Below are positions 1-4,890 of a stretch of 5,507 bases of DNA, piece by piece (the stretch's first letter is position 1; each line of letters begins with the position of its first letter). A program made the position numbers and the translations under genes. The DNA is taken from NCBI GenBank assembly GCA_025964055.1, contig JAOPZP010000110.1:1-5507 (forward strand), written 5' to 3'. The notes below the pieces were generated by a model. That model saw only the letters and a program-made list of their open reading frames with translations, did no database searches and had not been told where the DNA came from. The DNA is from Conexibacter sp. Its GTDB lineage: Bacteria > Actinomycetota > Thermoleophilia > Solirubrobacterales > Solirubrobacteraceae.

Positions 1-142
1 GCTGCAGACGGGCTTCACGGCGCTGTGCGCCGAGGCCAACGTCGCCCAGAAGCGGGCCCAGGCGCCGCCGCCCGAGGCCGGCGACCACGATCGGGTCGTC
101 CGCTTCGAGCACACCCGCCCCGGGCCGTCGAGGGACGACTGA
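1..142 (+). CDS. C-terminal end of an unrecognised protein (5' truncated by window edge)
   Basis: An open frame enters from the left edge (first full codon at 2) and stops at TGA 140-142, leaving 46 residues that end in RPGPSRDD. Almost every codon ends in G or C (the only exception among sense codons is one GAT), matching the bias of the real genes here, so I treat it as coding. The first part (LQTGFTALCAEANVAQKRAQ) could be the end of a helix. The rest is proline-, charge- and arginine-rich and looks like a disordered tail. I cannot assign a family from this fragment. It converges on dapC, and its last two codons and stop form part of the left arm of the palindrome at 133-169. Confidence 0.6.
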   Translation, partial: LQTGFTALCAEANVAQKRAQAPPPEAGDHDRVVRFEHTRPGPSRDD

Positions 143-169
143 ACCGCGACTATCGCGGTTGAGTCGTCC
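133..169. terminator. Probable bidirectional intrinsic terminator (17-bp stem, 3-nt loop)
   Basis: The left arm 133-149 and right arm 153-169 are reverse complements except for one G/G mismatch (141 against 161); the loop is CTA (150-152). The inner 8 bp (AACCGCGA/TCGCGGTT) and outer 8 bp (GGACGACT/AGTCGTCC) pair perfectly. It sits between two convergent genes: it overlaps the stop of the left gene and begins 31 nt past the stop of dapC, so one hairpin could end both transcripts. Neither side has a T run. U-tract-less hairpin terminators are commonly proposed in high-GC actinobacteria, so its absence does not argue strongly against the call. Confidence 0.7.
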
Positions 170-199
170 GTCGACGCCGGGGGGAGGCCATGGCGGCGC

Positions 200-1327
200 C
201 TAGACCAGCCGCTTCGCCGCCGCCGCGCACGCCTCGGGCGTCGGGACCAGCGCGAAGCGCACGTGGCCGGCGCCACCCGCGCCGAAGTACGAGCCGGGCG
301 CGCACACCACGCCCTGCTCGAGCAGGCGCAGCGCGCAGGCCTCGTCGTCCTCGCCGTCGGGCGTCGCCAACCACAGGAAGAACGTGCCGTGGCCGCCGGC
401 GTGCCCGAAGCCGGCGGCGTACAGCGCCGGCAGCAGCAGGTCGCGCTTGGCCCGGTACCGCGCCCGGACCTCCGCGACGTGCGACTCCTCGCCCCAGGCC
501 GCGACCGATGCCAGCTGGACGAACTCCTGCGGCGCGACGCCCACGTTGGGCCGGTAGCGCTTCAGGGCGGCGATCAGCGCCGGATCGCCGGCGACGAAGC
601 CCGACCGGTAGCCGGGCATCGACGAGCGCTTGGAGAGCGTGTTGAGCACCGCGACGTTGGTGCGGTCAGCCAGCTGCAGGCCCGACACCGGCGCGTCGCC
701 CTCGAACCACAGCTCGGAGTAGGCCTCGTCGCACGCCAGGACGAAGTCGTGATCGCGCGCCAGCGCGGCCGCCTGCTCCAGCAGCGCCATCGGCGCGACC
801 GCGCCGGTCGGGTTGTTGGGGAAGTTGAGCCACAGGATCGCCAGGCGCGACAGCACGTCCGGCGTCAGCGCCGACAGGTCGGGCAGGAACCCGCGGGCCG
901 GATCCAGCGGGATCTCGATGACCTCGCGGCCGGCGAACCGGGCGCCGCGATCGGGCACCGGGTATCCCGGCGTGGTCACGGCGACGGCGTCGCCGCCGAC
1001 GACCTGCGCCAGGTGGAAGACCGCCTCCTTGGAGCCGAGCGTCGGCACGACCTCAGTCGCCGGGTCCAGGCTGACGCCGTAGCGCCGGCCCACCCAGGCC
1101 GCGATCGCCTCCCGCAGCGCCGGGAGCCCCTCGGCCTTGGGATAGACCGACACCGGATCGAGCGCCTCGGCGAGCGCACGGCGGATGAACGCCGGCGTCT
1201 CCTCCCGCGGCTCGCCGACCCCGAAGTCGATCAGGTCGATGCCGCGGTCCAGCGCGGCGCGCTTGGCCTCCTCCAGGCGCACGAACGGGTAGGTGCCCAG
1301 CGACTCGAGGACCGGGTTCAGGCGCAC
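200..1327 (-). CDS. dapC: N-succinyldiaminopimelate aminotransferase (PLP-dependent, class I/II)
   Basis: A 375-residue fold-type I aminotransferase, the normal length for the family. It is expected to convert N-succinyl-2-amino-6-ketopimelate to N-succinyl-LL-diaminopimelate, with glutamate as amino donor, in the cytosolic lysine/peptidoglycan DAP pathway. Visible motifs: FGVGEP (35-40, N-terminal substrate region), GSK (98-100, cofactor phosphate loop), NNPTG (171-175), ACDEAY with Asp200 (pairs with the PLP pyridine nitrogen), LSKRSSMPGYRSGF with Lys233 (Schiff-base lysine), and HVRF with Arg357 (expected carboxylate-binding arginine). The GTG at 1327 is chosen because GAGG (1336-1333) lies 5 nt upstream and the protein then begins with the usual RLNPVLESL..YPF. 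It overlaps the end of dapE by 10 nt, which suggests coupled translation. An LL-DAP or other aminotransferase is possible from sequence alone, but the adjacent dapE strongly favours DapC. Confidence 0.92.
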   Translation of the reverse strand: MRLNPVLESLGTYPFVRLEEAKRAALDRGIDLIDFGVGEPREETPAFIRRALAEALDPVSVYPKAEGLPALREAIAAWVGRRYGVSLDPATEVVPTLGSKEAVFHLAQVVGGDAVAVTTPGYPVPDRGARFAGREVIEIPLDPARGFLPDLSALTPDVLSRLAILWLNFPNNPTGAVAPMALLEQAAALARDHDFVLACDEAYSELWFEGDAPVSGLQLADRTNVAVLNTLSKRSSMPGYRSGFVAGDPALIAALKRYRPNVGVAPQEFVQLASVAAWGEESHVAEVRARYRAKRDLLLPALYAAGFGHAGGHGTFFLWLATPDGEDDEACALRLLEQGVVCAPGSYFGAGGAGHVRFALVPTPEACAAAAKRLV

Positions 1328-2382
1328 AGGAACCTCACGAGCGTGTTGTAGGACTCGACCAGCGACGCGATCGCCACGCGCTCGTCGCGCCGGTGGGCGT
1401 ACTGCGGGTCGCCCGGGCCGAAGTTGATGGCGTCGACCCCGGCAGTGGCGAACTCGGCCACCGGCGTCCAGGCCTGTTTGGGCGCGACCGACAGCCGGCC
1501 GGCGTCGACCAGCCGCCGCACGAGCGCGTTGTCGCCGGGGACCGCGCCCGACGGCGCGTTGCCGTCGATGCGCAACTCGCCGAAGGGCTCGCACAGCCCG
1601 CGCAGCGTCGCCTCGGCCTCGGCGGCGCTCGTGCCGGGCGCGTAGCGCATGTTGACCTCGGCCACGCACGTGTCGGGAACGACGTTGCGCGCCACGCCCC
1701 CGTGGATGGTCACCGCCGAGACGACTTCGCGGAAGGTGAGGCCGGCGAACTCGTGGTCGACCGGCTCTCGCTGCGCCAGCGCCGCGATCCCGGCGGCGGC
1801 GCGGTGGATGGCGTTGTCGGCCAGCCACGGCCGGGCGCTGTGGCCGGCCACGCCGCGAAAGGTCCACGTCGCGTTGATGTTGCCGACGCAGCCGGCATGC
1901 AGCTCGTTGCCGGTGGGCTCCATGACGACGACCAGGTCGGCCTCGCGCAGCCCCGGCTCGCGCGCCAGCAGCGGGGTGAGCGCGCTGTCGCCGAACGGCA
2001 GCTCCTCGCGGCCGAAGAAGACGAACCCCACGTCGACCGTGGCGTCCGGCGGCGGGGCCAGCGCCAGCTCGACCATGACGCCGAGCGCCGCCTTCATGTC
2101 AGCCGCGCCGAGGCCGTGCACCCAGTCGGCGTCGCGCGAGCCCGGGAAGTTGCCCTGGGCGGGGACCGTGTCGAGGTGGCCGGCCAGCAGGACCAGCGGC
2201 CGCTCGGCGCGCGACGTCGTGCCGGCCAGCACGCACGTGTCGCCGGCGTCGCGGGCGCCGGCCGGACCGAGCACGGCGAGCACGTGCGCGGCCAGCGCCG
2301 CCTCGGAGCCCGACTCCGACGCGACGTCGACGATCTCCAGGACGCGGTCGGCGAGGCGGTCGGCGAGGCCGGCGTCGGACAT
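1318..2382 (-). CDS. dapE: Succinyl-diaminopimelate desuccinylase (M20 zinc peptidase family)
   Basis: A 354-residue M20-family metallohydrolase, expected to hydrolyse N-succinyl-LL-diaminopimelate to LL-diaminopimelate and succinate, the step after DapC. The di-zinc set is complete: His69 (in GHLDTVP, with Asp71), Asp95 (GLGAADMK), the Glu126-Glu127 pair (FGREELPF; the first is the expected catalytic base, the second a metal ligand), Glu155 (MEPTGNE) and His330 (DPQYAH). The lid/dimerisation domain carries GHSARP (180-185) and ARNVVPD (231-237). The length fits the shorter actinobacterial type. ATG at 2382 gives a normal N-terminus; the frame stays open further upstream, but that stretch lies antiphase to the preceding gene. 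There is no Shine-Dalgarno, and TAGCGT lies 7 nt before the ATG, so the gene may have its own leaderless transcript. A short in-frame duplication gives LADRLADR near the N-terminus. Confidence 0.92.
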   Translation of the reverse strand: MSDAGLADRLADRVLEIVDVASESGSEAALAAHVLAVLGPAGARDAGDTCVLAGTTSRAERPLVLLAGHLDTVPAQGNFPGSRDADWVHGLGAADMKAALGVMVELALAPPPDATVDVGFVFFGREELPFGDSALTPLLAREPGLREADLVVVMEPTGNELHAGCVGNINATWTFRGVAGHSARPWLADNAIHRAAAGIAALAQREPVDHEFAGLTFREVVSAVTIHGGVARNVVPDTCVAEVNMRYAPGTSAAEAEATLRGLCEPFGELRIDGNAPSGAVPGDNALVRRLVDAGRLSVAPKQAWTPVAEFATAGVDAINFGPGDPQYAHRRDERVAIASLVESYNTLVRFLCA

Positions 2383-2389
2383 GGGCGCC

Positions 2390-2395
2390 ACGCTA
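2390..2395 (-). promoter_or_regulatory. Possible -10 element of a leaderless dapE promoter
   Basis: On the - strand, TAGCGT fits the TAnnnT pattern of actinobacterial -10 boxes and ends 7 nt before the dapE ATG. Transcription would then start at or next to the A of the ATG. There is no purine-rich ribosome-binding site between the two and no recognisable -35. Confidence 0.4.
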
Positions 2396-2425
2396 TCGCC
2401 CGACCCACCGGCGCGCCGCCACGCC

Positions 2426-2444
2426 GCCCCGGCACCGCCGGCGC
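2426..2444 (-). terminator. Short GC hairpin after the HTH-TOBE gene (weak terminator candidate)
   Basis: CCGGC (2429-2433) and GCCGG (2437-2441) form a 5-bp stem with a 3-nt loop. After one mismatch it extends by 2 bp (2426-2427 with 2443-2444). It starts immediately after the stop codon of the HTH-TOBE gene and could reduce read-through into dapE. It is short and lacks a T run, and such stems arise easily by chance at this GC content. Confidence 0.2.
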
Positions 2445-2840
2445 TCAGCGCTTCTCCACGACCACCGTGGTCGACTTGATCAGCGCGACGGCCTGATCGC
2501 CCGGCTTGATGCCCAGGTCGTCGGCGGCCTCGCGCGACATCAGCGAGACGATCCGGTAAGGCCCGCAGGCCATGTCGATCTGCGCCATCACCCCGTCGCG
2601 GCGCACGCCCAGGACGATCCCCTGGAGCCGGTTCCGGGCGCTCGAGCGGCCTTCGCGGGCGCGCTCGCGCAGGAGGGCCGCCAGCGCCTCGGCGCGCAGA
2701 TAGCGCTGCTGGCCGCGCCGCTCGAACTGGATGCGGCCGTCGCGCTCCCAACGCCGCAGGGTGTCGACGCTCACCCCGAGGGCCGCTGCGGCCGCTCCGA
2801 TGCGGATCCAGTCCTCCGGCCGTTCGGGGATCTCCGACAC
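2445..2840 (-). CDS. HTH (MerR/excisionase-like) - TOBE domain regulator, putative molybdate-binding
   Basis: A 131-residue two-domain protein. Residues 12-37 (IRIGAAAAALGVSVDTLRRW onward) form a MerR/excisionase-type helix-turn-helix, followed by a wing and helix (QQRYLRAEALAALL, 44-57). Residues 66-130 are a TOBE/Mop-like domain with the SARNRLQGIV signature (67-76), the VSLMSREAADDLGIKPGD segment and KSTTVVVE at the end. TOBE domains of this kind bind molybdate or tungstate at subunit interfaces in ModE and Mop proteins. With only one TOBE, this protein would need to oligomerise to form a site (inferred). The coiled-coil dimerisation helix of classical MerR proteins is absent. The GTG at 2840 is fixed by a perfect AAGGAGGT 6 nt upstream. 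dapE follows after a 62-bp gap. No molybdate transport or cofactor gene is visible here, so the target is unknown. Confidence 0.85.
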   Translation of the reverse strand: MSEIPERPEDWIRIGAAAAALGVSVDTLRRWERDGRIQFERRGQQRYLRAEALAALLRERAREGRSSARNRLQGIVLGVRRDGVMAQIDMACGPYRIVSLMSREAADDLGIKPGDQAVALIKSTTVVVEKR

Positions 2841-2846
2841 GCGCCC

Positions 2847-2854
2847 ACCTCCTT
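2847..2854 (-). promoter_or_regulatory. Strong Shine-Dalgarno for the HTH-TOBE gene
   Basis: On the - strand, AAGGAGGT lies 6 nt before the GTG at 2840. It is a full match to the anti-SD core and decides this start. It is the only full-consensus ribosome-binding site seen in the window. Confidence 0.85.
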
Positions 2855-2862
2855 GGCCTGCG

Positions 2863-2868
2863 ACGCTA
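2863..2868 (-). promoter_or_regulatory. Possible -10 element for the HTH-TOBE gene
   Basis: On the - strand, TAGCGT is the same hexamer seen before dapE. A start site 6-7 nt downstream (about 2856) would give a leader of about 16 nt that just contains the AAGGAGGT. An alternative upstream -10 is TAGACA at 2900-2905. No clear -35 is visible for either. Confidence 0.35.
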
Positions 2869-2997
2869 CTCCGACCTCACACAGGCATCCTCCATCATCT
2901 GTCTAGGTCTCGTCCCCATTTCTGACTAGCCCCAATGCGCAGCGGGCCTTCCGGATTCCGGTGCGTCTCACGCGCGCACGAAGGCGCCCGGACGACC

Positions 2998-3003
2998 TAG
3001 ACT
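2998..3003 (+). promoter_or_regulatory. Possible -10 element of the hflX promoter
   Basis: TAGACT fits TAnnnT and places a transcription start near 3010, only about 4 nt before the hflX ATG. The AAGAGG at 3005-3010 looks like a Shine-Dalgarno but is only 3 nt from the ATG. It would be largely outside an mRNA starting from this promoter. Confidence 0.4.
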
Positions 3004-3013
3004 CAAGAGGCAC

Positions 3014-4315
3014 ATGGATCGCAGTCGCAACGGACGAACGACGCCGACCCGCTCCGGCGCAACGCCGACGGAGGGGCGCGCCAAGCAGCGTGCGTACCTG
3101 ATCGCCGCGCTGGACGAGGGCGACGACCTCTCGGAGCTGCGCGAGCTGCTGAGCACCGCCGGCGTCGCGGTCGTCGGCCAGGCCGTCCAGCATCGCGACA
3201 AGCCGCATCCCAACACCTACCTCGGCCCGGGCAAGCTGCTCGAGGTCAAGGACGCGGCCAAGGCCGCCGATGCCAACGTGATCGTCGTCGACGACGAGCT
3301 GAGCCCCCGCCAGGAGCGCAACCTGGAGAAGGAGCTCGGGATGTCGGTCGTCGACCGCACCGCGACGATCCTCGACATCTTCGCCTCGCACGCCAACACC
3401 GCCGAGGGCAAGCTGCAGGTCGAGCTCGCGCAGCTCGAGTACAACCTCGCGCGCATGCGCGGGCTGTGGACCCACCTCGAGCGCCTCGGCGGCGTCTCCA
3501 GCGGCGGCTTCGCCACCCGTGGCCCCGGCGAGTCCCAGATCGAGACCGATCGCCGCCTGGCGCGCGATCGCATCGCCGCGCTGCGCCGGCGGCTGGAGCA
3601 GGTCAAGGGCACCCGCGCCGTGCAGCGCGCCGAGCGCGAGCGCGCCCGCCTCCCGCAGGTCGCGATCGCCGGCTACACCAACGCCGGCAAGTCCACGCTC
3701 CTCAACGCCATGACCGGCGCCGACGTGGGCGTCCGCGACCGCCTGTTCCACACGCTGGACCCGACCACCCGCCAGCTGCAGATCGACGGCCGGCCCTATC
3801 TGTTGACCGACACCGTCGGGTTCATCCGCAAGCTGCCCCACCAGCTCGTCGACGCCTTCGGCGCGACGCTGGAGGAGACGCGGCTCGCCGACCTGATCCT
3901 GCACGTCGTCGACGCCTCGGCCGACGAGGACGAGCTGCGGGAGATGCAGCACTCGGTCGAGCAGACGCTGGAGGAGATCGGCGCCGGCGACCGGCCCAGG
4001 CTGCTCGTGCTCAACAAGGTCGACGCGCTCGACGACGAGCGCCGCCAGGAGCTGTGGCTCCAGCACCCCGACGGCATCCAGGTCAGCGCGCTCACCGGCG
4101 AGGGCCTGGAGCAGCTCAACGAGGCCGTCGAGGAGGCCTTCGCGCGGACGCTGCAGCGCGTCGAGCTGCTGCTGCCCTACTCCGAGGGCGGCCGCCTGGC
4201 CGAGCTGCACGACGTCGCCGGCGACCTGCGCCGCGAGGACACCGCCGAGGGCGTCCACGTCTTCGCGAACGTGCCCGCCGCCACGGCGGAGCGCTTCGCG
4301 CGCTTCGCGGTGTAG
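3014..4315 (+). CDS. hflX: Ribosome-associated GTPase HflX
   Basis: A 433-residue OBG/HflX-superfamily GTPase, close to the 426 residues of the E. coli protein. HflX binds the 50S subunit near the peptidyl-transferase centre and splits stalled or hibernating ribosomes in stress; GTP hydrolysis recycles it. The N-terminal HflX domain includes HPNTYLGPGKLLEV (65-78) and DDELSPRQERNLEKEL (93-108). The family signature GPGESQIETDRR spans 160-171, followed by a basic coiled-coil linker (about 171-212). G motifs: G1 GYTNAGKST (220-228), G2 around FHTLDPTT (245-252), G3 DTVGF (266-270), G4 NKVD (334-337) and G5 SAL (358-360). All are intact. A C-terminal domain follows. ATG 3014 is the natural start. 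The gene converges on dut with 2 bp between stops, leaving no room for a separate terminator. Confidence 0.95.
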   Translation: MDRSRNGRTTPTRSGATPTEGRAKQRAYLIAALDEGDDLSELRELLSTAGVAVVGQAVQHRDKPHPNTYLGPGKLLEVKDAAKAADANVIVVDDELSPRQERNLEKELGMSVVDRTATILDIFASHANTAEGKLQVELAQLEYNLARMRGLWTHLERLGGVSSGGFATRGPGESQIETDRRLARDRIAALRRRLEQVKGTRAVQRAERERARLPQVAIAGYTNAGKSTLLNAMTGADVGVRDRLFHTLDPTTRQLQIDGRPYLLTDTVGFIRKLPHQLVDAFGATLEETRLADLILHVVDASADEDELREMQHSVEQTLEEIGAGDRPRLLVLNKVDALDDERRQELWLQHPDGIQVSALTGEGLEQLNEAVEEAFARTLQRVELLLPYSEGGRLAELHDVAGDLRREDTAEGVHVFANVPAATAERFARFAV

Positions 4316-4317
4316 GC

Positions 4318-4770
4318 CTAGCGCCCCGACGAGCCCCAGCCGCTGGCGCCGCGGTCGTCGGGCGACGGTGGCAGCGCGTCGACGACGGCCAGCGCCGGTG
4401 CCCAGAACGGCAGCAGTAGCAGCTGGGCGATGCGGTCGCCGGCCTCGGCCCGGAACGGCTCGGCGCCGGTGTTGAGCAGCGTGACCGCCAGCTCGCCGCG
4501 GAAGTTCGGGTCGATCAGGCCGAGCACCGGCATGACGCCGTCGCGCGCCGCCAGCCCGGAGCGGGGCACGACCAGCCCGCAGAACCCGCCCGGCAGCGCG
4601 ATCGCCACGCCCGTCGGCACCTTCGCGCGGTCCCCGGGTGCCACCTCCACGGGCTCCAGGCACCGCAGGTCATAGCCGGCGTCGCCCGGCCGCGAGCGCT
4701 CCGGCGCCCGCGCGCCGTCGCGCAGCAGCTGGATCTCGAGCTGATCGGCGCCCACGGCGGCGGTCTCCAT
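4318..4770 (-). CDS. dut: dUTP diphosphatase (trimeric dUTPase)
   Basis: A 150-residue homotrimeric dUTPase, matching the roughly 150 residues usual in bacteria. It hydrolyses dUTP to dUMP and pyrophosphate, keeping uracil out of DNA and supplying thymidylate synthesis. All five family motifs are present: I PGDAGYDL (28-35), II PRSGLA (69-74), III GLIDPNFRGEL (84-94) with Asp87 as the expected water-activating aspartate, IV GDRIAQLLL (111-119), and V RGASGWGSSG (140-149) at the flexible C-terminal arm. Two aromatic swaps stand out: Phe90 where Tyr is usual under the uracil, and Trp145 where Phe is usual in motif V. ATG 4770 gives the canonical length. An in-frame ATG at 4836 would add 22 untypical residues through the promoter region and is rejected. 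There is no Shine-Dalgarno. Confidence 0.95.
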   Translation of the reverse strand: METAAVGADQLEIQLLRDGARAPERSRPGDAGYDLRCLEPVEVAPGDRAKVPTGVAIALPGGFCGLVVPRSGLAARDGVMPVLGLIDPNFRGELAVTLLNTGAEPFRAEAGDRIAQLLLLPFWAPALAVVDALPPSPDDRGASGWGSSGR

Positions 4771-4778
4771 GGGGTCAG

Positions 4779-4784
4779 AAGCTA
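4779..4784 (-). promoter_or_regulatory. Possible -10 element of a leaderless dut promoter
   Basis: On the - strand, TAGCTT ends 8 nt before the dut ATG with no ribosome-binding sequence between. Counting a 17-nt spacer, the -35 position falls at 4802-4807, inside the inverted repeat 4800-4817. A protein bound there would directly affect dut transcription. Confidence 0.4.
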
Positions 4785-4799
4785 GCGTCTGAGCAGGAC

Positions 4800-4832
4800 A
4801 TCCCCCGGTCGGGGGATCCCTGCAGTGGGGAT
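4800..4832. promoter_or_regulatory. Candidate operator: two abutting inverted repeats with ATCCC/GGGAT half-sites
   Basis: The first repeat, 4800-4817, is ATCCCCCG, 2 nt, CGGGGGAT (8-bp arms). The second, 4816-4832, is ATCCC, 7 nt, GGGAT. They share 2 bases, giving four half-sites in 33 bp in alternating orientation. The element lies in the divergent region between dut and the DUF4097 gene, covering the expected -35 of dut. The arrangement resembles binding sites for a dimeric regulator, but the regulator is unknown and G/C-run palindromes can arise by chance in this genome. Confidence 0.4.
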
Positions 4833-4857
4833 GCAAGAAGGGGGGTCAGCCGTACCT

Positions 4858-4875
4858 CCCGCATCCGTCGGCGGG
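4858..4875. promoter_or_regulatory. Inverted repeat just upstream of the DUF4097 gene -10
   Basis: CCCGC (4858-4862) and GCGGG (4871-4875) are separated by 8 nt and end 2 nt before TACCTT (4878-4883). This is the -35 to -10 spacer position, where a repressor or activator dimer could act. Five-bp GC arms are weak evidence. Confidence 0.25.
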
Positions 4876-4877
4876 TC

Positions 4878-4883
4878 TACCTT
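4878..4883 (+). promoter_or_regulatory. Possible -10 element of a leaderless promoter for the DUF4097 gene
   Basis: TACCTT ends 7 nt before the GTG at 4891. The spacing is the same as for dapE, with no Shine-Dalgarno between, so the mRNA would begin at or next to the start codon. Confidence 0.4.
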
Positions 4884-4890
4884 CTGGCCT

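Noticed and set aside
263..1351. A 362-codon + strand frame opposite dapC, and a similar long frame at 1393-2496 opposite dapE
   Set aside because: Both are antisense shadows typical of high-GC DNA. Their translations are low-complexity Arg/Ala/Gly/Gln/Asp-rich, while the opposite strand encodes intact, motif-complete enzymes.
200..1867. A 555-codon open frame on the - strand extending dapC upstream
   Set aside because: The first 180 codons run out of frame through dapE and give an Arg/Ala/Gly-rich sequence without family features. The aminotransferase begins at the GTG 1327 with its own ribosome-binding site.
2410..2417. GGCGCGCC palindrome between the HTH-TOBE gene and dapE as an operator
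   Set aside because: An 8-bp all-GC palindrome is expected by chance at this base composition and has no flanking symmetry.
2866..2898. A 10-codon leader ORF (MMEDACVRSE) on the - strand before the HTH-TOBE gene
   Set aside because: It begins only 2 nt after a possible -10 (TAGACA), so the likely transcript would start inside or after its ATG codons. It shows no regulatory codon run or attenuator structure and is probably chance.
4261..4330. Repeated GCGCTTCGC in the hflX 3' end as a terminator
   Set aside because: It is a 9-bp direct repeat within coding sequence. Any stems are only 4 bp with 3-nt loops, too weak to call.
2903..4663. A 586-codon - strand frame opposite hflX
   Set aside because: It spans both hflX and part of dut with no domain signal, while hflX on the other strand has every GTPase motif.
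4771..4836. An in-frame upstream ATG (4836) extending dut by 22 residues
   Set aside because: The extension (MHPHCRDPPTGG...) matches nothing in the dUTPase family, crosses the promoter and operator region, and would exceed the usual length of about 150 residues.
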